This document shows, one piece after another, positions 9,232 to 18,372 of a stretch of 22,384 nucleotides of DNA (the first letter of the stretch is position 1; each line of letters begins with the position of its first letter). The notes below the pieces were generated by a model that saw nothing but the letters and a program-made list of their open reading frames with translations, had not been told where the DNA came from and did no database searches. A program made the translations under genes and the position numbers. Origin of the DNA: Nephromyces sp. MM_2019 (lineage: Eukaryota > Apicomplexa > Aconoidasida > Nephromycida); the NCBI GenBank assembly GCA_015657535.1, contig JADHZB010001202.1:2853-25236 (forward strand), written 5' to 3'.

Positions 9232-9327
9232 CCGCTTTCCATATCGTCCGAATCTGGTATTTAATGCATATGCGCACAAGAACTGCTAATTTCTTCTCAC
9301 CTTTAATACGTTGGGTGTGATTGTCAT
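9232..9327 (-). CDS. 5' part of a minus-strand gene with an 18-nt intron (candidate)
   Basis: ATG at 9327 starts nine codons (MTITPNVLK) that end at a good donor, GTGAGA. If gtgagaagaaattagcag (9283-9300) is removed, the frame continues for 17 codons, FLCAYALNTRFGRYGKR, to another donor-like GTGGGTATG at 9231. The 18-nt length keeps frame and the intron carries an in-frame TAG, as seen in organisms with very short introns. Downstream exons in the CA/GT-rich DNA below 9231 were not fixed. Function unknown. Confidence 0.33.
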
Positions 9328-10379
9328 TAATCAATCACCGCGAACCAAATTTTTTTTTGAGTGTTGGAGTTTTTTTCTCCCCCTCCTTCCTAAAAACTAT
9401 CTGTACCGGGTAGGCTGTGCGATACGGGAATTTTTGTTCAAAACTTTCTTACGTAGTATCTGGGTGGCTTTTTTTTTCCGCATGCAAGCGCTTTTGGTGT
9501 GTGCAATTTTTAGTTGCATAGGAGAGGCTTGCTCTGGTGCTCTTTTGTTGTCTGCGCCGCGGTTTGTATGTAGTGGCGGTCGAACCGGGATAGTGAAAGT
9601 TTTTGAGATTTTCATTATATTTAGTTGAAATGAGGAAAATAAGGAGATGTTGGTGGATGTTTTGTTATTTCTGTGTGGTGTACATACAATTGATGGATTG
9701 CGGTTTTTGGTTGAATGTTGTCTTTGGTGGATTTGGATAATATTTATGGGCCATGGTTGTGTTTGTAGTAAGAATGTTTTGAGGGTGTATAGTGTACTTA
9801 ACATTTGTTGTGTAATTTTGTGTGTGATTTTGTGTGATTATCTTTGTCCTTGTGTTCTTTTGACGTTTTGTGCGTTCTCATCGCGGTAGTCTCTTTGTTT
9901 TTGCATGTGATGTATTTTGCTTTTTCTGCGCTTGTCACTCGTATTTGCCTTTAAAGTTCTTGTTTAAGTCTTTTATATTCTGCTTAGGATATTTCTACAG
10001 TATGATATATACATTTTCAAGCATATCCGAAATTTTTTGTTTTGTGCTTTCATCTATCATTCTTTGAGCTGAAAGTTCTATTTTCGTGTCTGCAGATTTT
10101 ATAGTCTTCTACTCCTGATAAGGAGTATCAAAACTGAAATAGTTGCCTGAGTATAGTGGGTCTTACACAAAAGCGGTGAGTTTGTTGTTTTCTTTGTTTT
10201 TATTGTGATAATCTCAATACTTTTAATATTTAATCTAATTTTACTGAGTAAAACTTTCACTGATCCATCTATTCTCTCGCTTAATAGGTTAGGAATTTCA
10301 TTTTCTCCCTTTTGGCCTCTTTCCATCGAGTTACACTCACTTTCTATCATTTTCCCCAACATCACATACCCACATTTTC
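9328..10379. other. T-rich region upstream of the CELF-like gene
   Basis: Both strands carry open frames: plus 9311-9628, minus 9397-9804 (135 codons from an ATG) and minus 10099-10390 (97 codons from an ATG, Lys/Glu-rich). The plus strand is T- and GT-rich, which keeps the other strand free of stops, and no splice pattern favours either. It probably contains the promoter, 5' UTR and leader intron of the CELF-like gene. Exact sites were not found. Confidence 0.4.
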
Positions 10380-10424
10380 TTATCTTTTTCATCCCCCTCA
10401 CCCCCCCCCCTCTTTGTAGAAAAA
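10380..10424 (+). promoter_or_regulatory. 3' splice site of a probable 5'-UTR intron before the CELF-like start codon
   Basis: A pyrimidine-rich run including ten consecutive C residues ends in CTCTTTGTAG at 10419, five bases before the ATG. It is the best polypyrimidine tract plus AG in the gene, so the leader is probably spliced and the preceding T-rich DNA may be a 5'-UTR intron. The matching upstream donor was not fixed. Confidence 0.5.
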
Positions 10425-13400
10425 ATGGATGCTCCTGCTGTTGAATCAGTAGATGGACCTTACTCCTCTAATGGGATGGTAGATGCTGGAATGCGTATGG
10501 CTGGTCATTTTGCAGAAATGGATTTACAGAAAGCGACGGATAACTCTGGAATGGGGGGCATCGATGCTATGGGGGAGATGATGCCCGGAATGAATCCGGA
10601 GAACCTAAAGGTTGATTACCAACATATTGCTAATGTCGAGAATGGTGAGTAGGGGGTTGGTGTCATGGTGTATTAATGGGAAAGTCATACCTCTTGTCAA
10701 TATTTTTTGTGTGTGCGCATCGTTGTATGTTTGCGTCAAATATTCGTGTGTATCATTGTGCGTCTTCTTTAGATTTTCGTGCCGTTGTACCTAGTTCTAA
10801 TGTGAGTGTACCCAATTTCCACATTTTTCAGCCAAATTCCCATGTGTATATTCATCCGAGATTAGTGTGTGCACTTAATTACCGCATATATCACAAAAAT
10901 ATCTCTAAAAAAAGGGGATCGAGGGCATACTTTTGCAGCCAGCATAGCATTTATGATCAAGTTGTCTAGTAATAACGATGATGCATCCCGTAGCTCCTGT
11001 TGAAGGAAGCTAGACGATCACTTAGATTTTATGTGGAGGTGTACATGCATGCCACTTTATAATTCTTTCTTTTATTGCGTAGTCTCGTAGGAAGCTAGGT
11101 GCTATACACTTAAGGCAGCATATGTGAGTATCAATCATTCGTTGCTTAAGCATGGATTTAGCCTATCTTGAAAAAGCTCACAAACACACTAAGCGCTGTT
11201 TTTAAATACAAAGCTGCGAAACGCAACACATTCACAATTGAGACGATGTTTTGTTAACCTAGCGCGATTTTCGTGTTCTTATCAGGTCGCTATTATAACT
11301 GTTCTCCTGCTCCTCAAATTGAAATTAAGCTATTTTGTGGAAGAGTTCCAAAGACACTTAATGATGAGGATATCAAGCAAGTTTTCGAAGAGTTTGGAGT
11401 AGTTAAAGAAGTTATTATCATAAGAGATAAGCAATCAAATGCCCACAAGTATAGTGCCTTTGTGAGGATGGGTAAGCATACAAAATGAAAGTGCACACAT
11501 ACATGGTGTGGTTGCCAGTTGAAGCTGGGTTTTTTGGAATGGCGTGAAGGTGTATAGCCTGTAAGTGTGTTGGCAGAATAAGCCTTTTCAGGTGGTGTTT
11601 TGTGCTTTGAATATATATAATTTGTGTTAGTATTGAATTCAAGTTTGTGTGTGAACCTGGATGCATGGATCTAAGTATATTTGTGTCTGCGTGTGCCTGT
11701 GACTGCCCCTGAATAACTGTTTCTCTTATCTGTGCCAATTTGTGTGCTACTATGTGTGTATATGCATGTATACTTTTATGAGTATGAATGCCTAAGTCGG
11801 CAAACATCTCGATGTTTATGTGTGTGTTTATGTGCATCGCTTCCTCTAGAGTGAGGAAATAGGCTATATTACATGTTGCAGCACATATGAAACTTTTGTT
11901 CAACTCAGTATTACTTCAAGCGATTTCGCAACGCTTTTAGCTACTTGTGTGTGTTTTCTATGGGGGGTTTCATTGTTTAAACAATCTAGTCTGATCACTC
12001 TAAGTACGGTATATACTTAGAAGCTACTTTTTAGCATATTTTAATGCCTGGTGTGTATGATTTTTGGAACTGATATTGAGTGGTTTTTTAGCGTGTGTTC
12101 AATTGCTTACTCTAATGCTGCTCTTAATTACCTTATGTGCGTAGTTTCTACAGCAAATTTTTGATGTCTCTTCACCTGTGTGTGTAGCTTCAATTGCTCA
12201 TGCTGATGCTGCTATTGATGCCTTGAATGGGAAGAGGACTCTTGATCACTCTCTAGGCCCCCTGCAAGTGAAGTACGCCAATGGGGAAGCTGAGAGATTA
12301 ATGCTTAACGATTCTACTGCCAGTGAATCGGGTGTTCATAAGGCGAAAGTATTTGTCGGCTCACTCCCTAAGAATGTTACTGAGGATCAGATTCGTGAGC
12401 TTTTTGCTCCTTTTGGAGTTATAGATGAGGTTAGTGTGTGTGTTTAGTGTGTATCTGTGTATCCGTTGTCATCTTTCTGGTGTATATACATTCCATTTCA
12501 TAGCATTCTCTCTGTATCTGTGGCTTTATTCCTGAGATATCCATACGCTCCATTCCGTACAATATTCTATGTGTGCGGCCTCATTTCTGGTGAAGTTGGC
12601 TGAGCTAATTATTCTACGGTTGCTATGATAGATATATCTGTTTGAATCATGCCTCTATGTTCTAAGATCTCTTGTTATGTACTCGTATGCATGTGATGAT
12701 TGATGTTTGTGTAGCCCGTGTGTGTATCTCTATCATGTGCTCTCCTTTTTCATTCCTGGCAAACTACCAAATCACAGCATATCAGCGAGCTTTCATCCCA
12801 ATCTGGCGCAATTTTTCAACAAAATTTTCACAGCACAAGAATGAAATCTACAGGAACATGGCACACACACACACATACGCACATTCCGTTCACTCTCTAG
12901 GTATTTATCATGACCGATAAGGCTACAGGAGCCGGAAGAGGCTGTGCCTTTGTTAAGTTTGCCTTTAAGGAGCAAGCGATGCACACAATAAAGAACTTGG
13001 ACGGCAAGAAGACTTTGGAAGGATGCAGTCGCCCAGTGGAGGTGCGTTTCGCCGAATCGAAGAACCAGCGACAGCCACACAATCAATTTCAGGGCGGTAA
13101 GTAAGTTGGATATGTATGTATGTGTGCTGTTTGGAATTTTGGGTAGATGATAAGGAGAGTTCGTTGGGATTGTGGTGTGTAAGAAATTTTGTTACTGGCT
13201 TGGTTGTGTATGAGATCTTCTCGCATACCCTTGATTGTGTGTGCCACCTTTTCACTGGCTCCTCTATACTACACAGTTGTCAAAGTATAGCTTACCAAAA
13301 ACTCTTACGTGTGTTGCCTATTCTATCTTGTAATGTGCAATTGAGCTTTTTTGAATCCTAGTGCTCAACTTCAAAGGGTTACTGCTGTACGTACACCGGA

Positions 13401-15411
13401 AGCTTAGTAGAGAAGACTGTAACGAGTGTTGTGCTTCTCAAAATCAGCGTCTTCTTTCCAAAAAAGCTCACGCACACAAGTACACAAAAAGAATCATATG
13501 CATACAAACAGCAACATATGCACGCAAATTAAAACACACATACACACACACGCAAAAATAAACTCACACACACGCACTAAGAGAAGCGCACATACGCACA
13601 CAGTAAAATAAATACATGCACACTAAGTGAGACACACGCACACAAGCAGAAGCATCCCATCCATCCCCCCCCCCCACACACACACAGGTCCCGTTCAAAA
13701 CCAAGTATCCTCCCCATACCCAGCAATGATGGGCCCCCCTATGACGATGATGCATCATCACTCAAACGTCGCGCACTCCAATCAGCAGCCTCGCAGCTCT
13801 GGTGGGTGGAAGGAGTACTGGACAAGCGATATGAGGCCGTATTACTTCAACGAGCAGACGCAGATTACTCAGTGGGAGAGACCCCAAGAGTTTGACTCGT
13901 TGGTGACTCCTATGGGTTCGATGGGATCAATGGGTGGAATGGGGAACATGGGCGCTAACATGACGTCAGGAGATGCCACAGGTTTGGTGGGAGGGAGGTT
14001 GTTTTTGTGTGTCTTGGTCTGTTCTTGGTCTGTCTTGGTCTATCTTGGTGTGTTTGTGTGTTGCATTTCATTATGTGTGTGTTTGTCTCTTTTTTGTATG
14101 GGTTTGTTTGAATCTATTCAGGTTGAAATTGAGAAGGTGAATGTGATGTGTGTTTCTTGAAGGGGTGTATATTATGATTGGAGGTTGATATGGGCTTGTA
14201 TATGTGAGATTCTGTATTGATAATGTGCTTGAACTAGTTTAAATTGGAGGTTGTGCTGTGAAGTGGAGCATGGGTGGGGTGGTTTGTGGTGAAACTTGTG
14301 GGAGGAGAGGTTTGCTTCGCACACACACTGGGATTGGAGCTCTTCTTTGCAAACACCGAAAGTTAGGAGCTGCTACTAGCAAAAATACCTACTCTCTTCC
14401 TACACACAGAACAAAGTTTACGCGTTCTGCACGCAATAGACTACCCTTTTTTTACACACGGAAGAATGACCCTGCTCACACAGTCACACCGTCTTGTTTT
14501 TTAGGCCCGAAGGGAGCCAATATCTTCATTTTCTATGTTCCTAATGAGTGGACTCAGCAAGATCTCATCTCAGCCTTTGGAAGCTATGGAAACATTTTAT
14601 CTGCGAGGATTGCCACTGACAAATCTACTGGAAGAAACAAGGGTGAGAGGTTTAGCCAGTGTGTATGTGTGTGTGCGTGTATGTGTGTGTGCGTGTGTAG
14701 GATTCATCAGTGTTTGCGTATATTGTGATTGGTGATTTTGTTTTGAGGATAGAGATAATCTGTGTGCAGTCATATTCATGTGTGCGTGTGCTAATATGTG
14801 TCTTTCAATCTCTTATCGTTCTATATCTCTATTTTGCTCTCTGTTCCGGTATTCTCACTTTCGGACACCAACACACCAATCTACCATTAACCGACCACAC
14901 CCTTTTTGAACATACACCAACAAAAAGCACACGCACCTGCTTCCTACTTCTATCCAACACACAACCCTCTAAACCCCCTCCCCCCTCTCATTACCCCATT
15001 GTCACACCCGCGAAACCCCTCCTTACCCCATGACCACCCTTCTGCCGACACACACCAACCGATAAGCACCTACCCGTCGTCTTTCTAACATACGCATCTC
15101 TTTACCCTTCAGGCTACGCCTTTGTTTCCTATGATTCCCCCAGTGCTGCTGCACACGCTGTTCATAATATGAATGGCTTCTTAGCTCTCTCCAAGAGGCT
15201 GAAGGTTTCCATCAAGAAGGGAGAAGAATCCTATGTTCAGACTATCCTAGATCATCTGGCTGCAGGTGGTGGTGCAGGCAGTGGTGCAGGAAAGAGCATG
15301 GCAGGTGGTATGATGGGCAACGTTGCAGGAGGTTACTCGATGGGAGGAATGCCTGCTAATGCAGCTACTCAGTATAGCTATATCGGACAGCAGCGGTACA
15401 CACCTTACTAG
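10425..15411 (+). CDS. CELF/Bruno- and FCA-like RNA-binding protein, RRM1-RRM2-WW-RRM3 (seven exons)
   Basis: Predicted RNA-binding regulator of splicing, translation or mRNA stability; that role comes from the CELF/Bruno/FCA family and is not shown here. Exons are 10425-10644, 11286-11471, 12188-12429, 12901-13096, 13688-13981, 14505-14642 and 15113-15411. They sum to 1575 nt (524 residues plus stop), every intron is GT-AG, and intron phases are 1,1,0,1,1,1. RRM1 spans about residues 86-168, with RNP2 LFCGRV and RNP1 [11 protein letters not shown]2 spans about 188-272, with VFVGSL and RGCAFVKF. The WW domain spans about 320-350, with W322, YYF at 333-335, W344 and P347. RRM3 spans about 384-468, with IFIFYV and KGYAFVSY, and the tail from 470 is Gly/Met/Ala-rich. 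The segment [14 protein letters not shown] after RRM1 recalls plant FCA; RRM3 recalls CELF proteins. The ATG has A at -3 and G at +4. The exact orthologue is uncertain; the family call is firm. Confidence 0.93.
10645..11285 (+). other. Intron 1 of the CELF-like gene
   Basis: The intron starts GTGAGT and ends TTCTTATCAG, phase 1. The first 120 nt are G/T-rich, with TTTTGTGTGTGCGC and TTGTATGTTTGCG. Short CA-rich pieces such as CTCACAAACACAC and GCAACACATTCACA lie in the last 110 nt. It is a weaker case of the GU-start, CA-end pattern. Confidence 0.8.
11472..12187 (+). other. Intron 2 of the CELF-like gene (GU-rich to its 3' end)
   Basis: The intron starts GTAAGC and ends CTGTGTGTGTAG, phase 1, and interrupts RRM1. 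GU-rich stretches occupy about 11640-11840 and the 3' end itself. This is the one intron of the gene without a CA-rich 3' end. Antisense reading frames here follow only from the base composition. Confidence 0.8.
12430..12900 (+). other. Intron 3 of the CELF-like gene with GU and CA arms
   Basis: The intron starts GTTAGTGTGTGTG and ends TTCACTCTCTAG, phase 0, and interrupts RRM2. The GU tract touches the donor (12430-12470) and a pure CA tract, CACACACACACACATACGCAC, lies at 12861-12881, about 20 nt before the acceptor. The two tracts are complementary. Confidence 0.8.
13097..13687 (+). other. Intron 4 of the CELF-like gene with GU and CA arms
   Basis: The intron starts GTAAGTAAG and ends CACACACACACAG, phase 1. 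The 5' half is G/T-rich (13104-13245). The last 220 nt, from about 13467, are dominated by CA repeats up to the acceptor. The acceptor has a C run followed by CA repeats instead of a normal T-rich tract. Confidence 0.8.
13982..14504 (+). other. Intron 5 of the CELF-like gene with GU and CA arms
   Basis: The intron starts GTTTGGTGGG and ends TTGTTTTTTAG, phase 1. GU-rich DNA fills 13982-14160, including four near-copies of CTTGGTCTGT at 14012-14050. CA-rich pieces occupy about 14318-14490. Confidence 0.8.
14643..15112 (+). other. Intron 6 of the CELF-like gene with GU and CA arms
   Basis: The intron starts GTGAGAGG and ends CTTTACCCTTCAG, phase 1, and interrupts RRM3. A pure GU/GC tract occupies 14659-14700 and a long C/A-rich tract occupies about 14864-15065. 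Confidence 0.8.
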
Positions 15412-15931
15412 AGCTTCAGAGTCGCTGGGTGTGCGTGGCTGTGTATGTGTGATGGTTTTTGGGTTTGTGTATCAGCTTTGTAGGTAATGAAATGGTCACG
15501 GTATGTGCGTGTGCGTGTGTGTGCTTGTGCGGGTTTTGGTGGATATAATTATGAGATGATATCCTGGTATGTTGTGGATATGTGTGTGTTGAATCCCATT
15601 TGGAGTGCTTGTGAGTCGTTTTGGATTTTTTGGGGATACAACTGTGTGCCGGTTTTACTCGCATGAAGAAGTGTCTGAGTTTGTGTGCATGTACATATCC
15701 CTTAGAGTTGTTTTGTTGTGTGTATGTGGGTGTTTGTGGGTGTGTAAGTGTATACAGACACGTAGGATAATGTGCATTAGTATCATACGCTTAGTGTGCA
15801 TATGTGTGTGTAAGTGAGTTTGTTTTCTGCACATGTGCGTAGAATGATGTGTATTAGCATTATGCACTTCATGTGTGTGTGTGTTTGGCTGTTCTGTATG
15901 CCCATACCCCTAACGTTCTCATTCGCTCAAG
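15412..15931 (+). other. 3' flank of the CELF-like gene, GT-rich
   Basis: G/T-rich DNA directly after the TAG stop, probably including the 3' UTR. No AATAAA was seen. The density of TGTG and TGTTTGTG is high (for example GTGTGCGTGTGCGTGTGTGTG near 15504-15524). No gene is supported. Confidence 0.6.
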
Positions 15932-16317
15932 CAGCCTACTGTGTGTCATTGCATCAAAGTATTTCTGTGTATATACACGTGGAGAAACCTTAAAAAAGTG
16001 TGGCGTAAGATGATGCAGCTACACACAAGTGTGTGTGTATGTGTTTATCTATTTCAACCCGTCTGTCTGTTTATATCACTGCGTTCAAATCAATTTGCCT
16101 GTGTAGGAATTCCACTGCCGTATGTTTGAGAACACAGTTTGAGTAAAGCAAGCAAGAGTGTATGTACAGTCATCACACACACCTTTTTGAGTAGGATATT
16201 TCGAGCACTATGCGCAATACTATCTTAAGCAATGATTTGGAGAGTGTATGTGCGATATATAGTGGGAAAGATGAAGTTAATGTGGTTGCTCATACGGGCA
16301 ATTCTCCATACAAATGA
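15932..16317 (+). CDS. Candidate exon pair after the CELF-like gene
   Basis: Exon 15932-16028 (acceptor TTCGCTCAAG, donor GTGTGTGTG) reads IYTWRNLKKVWRKMMQLHT, phase 1. A second exon after acceptor TTTTTGAGTAG starts at 16195. In the phase-matching frame it gives YFEHYAQYYLKQ and stops at 16235. In another frame it is open much further, with ATG at 16210 (MRNTILSNDLESVCAIYSG) to TGA at 16317. Which frame is used is not decidable here. Not recognised. Confidence 0.27.
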
Positions 16318-16614
16318 AAATGTGTGTTTCTTACGGTTAATGAGGGTTTTTTTTCGATCAAATAACTAATTACAGTCGATAGTACGCAAGCAGTAAGGAA
16401 ATTTTTGTGTGCATCTTTGGCGGTTTGTCGTTTTTTTTCTTCATAAAATCTGTTTGTGTGTGTTTGTGTGTGTTTGTGTGCGTGTCCATCATTATATGTT
16501 TGTTTCGTATTGAATTCATAGCTTTTTCATTTTTTGGTTTCACATCCAACGGTTACGTATCTTCAGCTTCACATAACTGTGAAGTTTTCCATTTTTATGT
16601 GGTTTTTCCTGTAG

Positions 16615-16901
16615 ATGATTTCTTATTCGATTGTTTGCCCAGAGCACGCTAGTTTTATACGTTATACTTATAGCGGGCATATATGCCTGTATGTGTGTGA
16701 AGATGTATATGTTCTGTGTGTTCTTTGCTACATTGCGTATGTTTTCGTGTTTATTTGGCAGTTTGTGTGCAAAATTCTGCGTTTTGTGAGTTTCATACGC
16801 TATTGAACACTGCGAGTTTGCGTTCGCTTGTGAGCATCCAGTGCCAGCAGTTTTCAGGAGTTTCGTGCGAGCAGAATGCTTATATTAGAGACTTTGAGTG
16901 A
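16615..16901 (+). CDS. Candidate two-exon gene, terminal exon 16762-16901
   Basis: The terminal exon is well formed. Acceptor TTTATTTGGCAG is followed by 45 codons to TGA, reading CVQNSAFCEFHTLLN and then SIQCQQFSGVSCEQNAYI. An ATG at 16615, right after a TTTTTCCTGTAG acceptor-like site, opens MISYSIVCPEHASFIRYTY and could be its first coding exon, with a donor around 16720 (several GT choices). The minus strand also holds a 46-codon ATG frame over 16687-16547. Cys content partly reflects the GT-rich DNA. Not recognised. Confidence 0.33.
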
Positions 16902-17727
16902 ACACGCTTGTGTGTTAGTTGGTTCTGGTATTTGAAGCTTGTGGTGGTGTTGGATTGGTGTGTTTGGTTTTAGGGCTGCGAGTTATGTGTATGGATGTGG
17001 GGATGCTGTGTGTGGATTTGGGGATTCGTTGTGTGTGTAGTTTTGGGGAGATGGTATTGTATTATGATTCTCCGCTGTTGCTTTGTTTGTATCACTTTTA
17101 TGTTGCGTTGTGGGTGTATCTATCCCCTTAGTGATGCCTCTTGTGCGTGTGTCTCATCTTTGTGTCATCTCCAATTTAGGTAAGCATTCGGATTCTTTTA
17201 ATGTACTTCACAAATAGAGAAGTGTGCTAATGATATCGCTCTATTCGATGTGTAGCCGACCTCTTGTGTGCTCACTGGTTACTATACTTAACATTATAAT
17301 GCAGCGAATCTTTTAGCTTCGTCTAAAAGCACACAAATGGTTTGTTGCAGTGTATCTGATCATCCGCCCATAGGCTTTCTGTGTGTGCACTTTGTCAGTT
17401 GATTGAATTCCAAAAAGTTTTAGTTTACCTATGGTAAACTAAAACTAGTACGTATAACATGGCTGTGTAGCTCCCCATAGGTTGTGTTGTGTGTATGCGA
17501 GTTTTTAGCTCTTTAAACGCAGAATCCTACTATCTATTACGGTGTAGCAGTCTCTATTTGTAGATCTAACATTCAAGTTATTCCAATTCCTCAAGCGTGC
17601 GTGTTACGTGCGTGTGTGTGAAGTATAGTAACTCAGGTTGTGAGTTTAGGTGCTCAATCGTTTATCCATTGCTATATCATCAATATATGGTTATCCTCGT
17701 ATATGGATGATGTAGGCTGACACACAC
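16902..17727. other. GT-rich stretch without a supported gene
   Basis: G/T-rich DNA at 16902-17165 with two overlapping plus-strand frames (one ends MVLYYDSPLLLCLYHFYV) and no clear splice structure. 17170-17727 is mixed and holds the inverted repeat at 17416-17446, but no supported exon. Confidence 0.4.
17416..17446. repeat. Perfect 14-bp inverted repeat with a 3-nt loop
   Basis: AGTTTTAGTTTACC, then TAT, then GGTAAACTAAAACT. The arms match exactly. The transcript would fold into a compact hairpin. It lies between gene models in AT-richer DNA. Its function is unknown. Confidence 0.9.
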
Positions 17728-17796
17728 AAAGCCTTGAAATTCTGCGATAATCAACTCCTTTTTGTGAGATCTGTGTGCGAATAGATACGGTGGATG
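17728..17796 (-). CDS. Candidate internal exon
   Basis: Between an acceptor (ATATACAATAG) and a donor (GTGTGTGTCAG), 23 codons read HPPYLFAHRSHKKELIIAEF. The neighbouring plus-strand CA tracts (17870-18120) would be GT-rich in this transcript. No partner exons were fixed. Weak evidence. Confidence 0.22.
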
Positions 17797-17859
17797 CTAT
17801 TGTATATCACTTATATCTGATCGAGTGTAGCTGTATAGGACTCGGGCACAGACGAACGC

Positions 17860-18150
17860 AGTGAGAAGCAGGACACACACAGGAATAGACTTGGATTCGC
17901 ATGCACTCGCATGGCTACTACGCGTTTTCACACACAGATGTTACCATATGTAGATCTGTTTTCACACGTGTGTGCACACACAAAAGTATGCAAATACCTA
18001 TTTCACAACCACATGTACACACAAACATATCTACACACGCGTATGCCCACACGCACACACACACGTATATCTACATAAACATGTGTGCACACGCGAATAC
18101 CTATACACAAACATGTATACACATGTTTATACACTCATTTCTGCATACAA
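17860..18150. repeat. CA-rich tract with CACATGTACACACAAACAT-like units
   Basis: Dense CA-rich DNA with loosely repeated ACACAAACATGTATACACATG elements (about 18010-18130), including ACATGT and TATA palindromes. His/Thr-rich frames here are compositional. Confidence 0.7.
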
Positions 18151-18152
18151 GA

Positions 18153-18372
18153 ATGTCCGACGTTATCGTGTCTTTGTATATCCTTAGCATACACCTTCAC
18201 ACACCGCTACATACACACTTTGGGTACATCCCAAGCCTCTTATATAGTGGTTGCTGCTCTTCAACTTAATATTTACTGGATTTTTTATAGGTCATATAAG
18301 CAGGCGTGTCTATATGTATTACCGGCTTGTGTGTTAGAAGTTTATCCTTTTGTTGCTGAAGATACTGTGTAG
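18153..18372 (+). CDS. Candidate two-exon small gene, 50 residues
   Basis: ATG at 18153 opens exon 18153-18223 (MSDVIVSLYILSIHLHT), with a donor GTACAT in phase 2. The 67-nt intron ends GGATTTTTTATAG, a good acceptor. Exon 18291-18372 continues in the matching phase as SYKQACLYVLPACVLEVYPF to TAG. The second exon is the better supported part and could belong to a longer gene. Not recognised; possibly membrane-associated. Confidence 0.35.

Noticed and set aside
9570..9592. tRNA B-box-like sequence GGTCGAACCGGG
   Set aside because: It is a short palindrome; no flanking T-stem, anticodon arm or acceptor stem can be formed.
9397..9804. 135-codon minus-strand ATG frame
   Set aside because: Kept only as a note. 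The plus strand here is T- and GT-rich, which leaves the minus strand free of stops, and the plus strand is open too. No splice or family evidence.
11418..11903. 161-codon minus-strand frame
   Set aside because: It overlaps exon 2 and intron 2 of the well-supported CELF-like gene and is His/Thr-rich from CA repeats.
17901..18269. 122-codon plus-strand frame rich in His and Thr
   Set aside because: Mostly translated CA repeats; only its end (from the ATG at 18153) is kept as a candidate exon.
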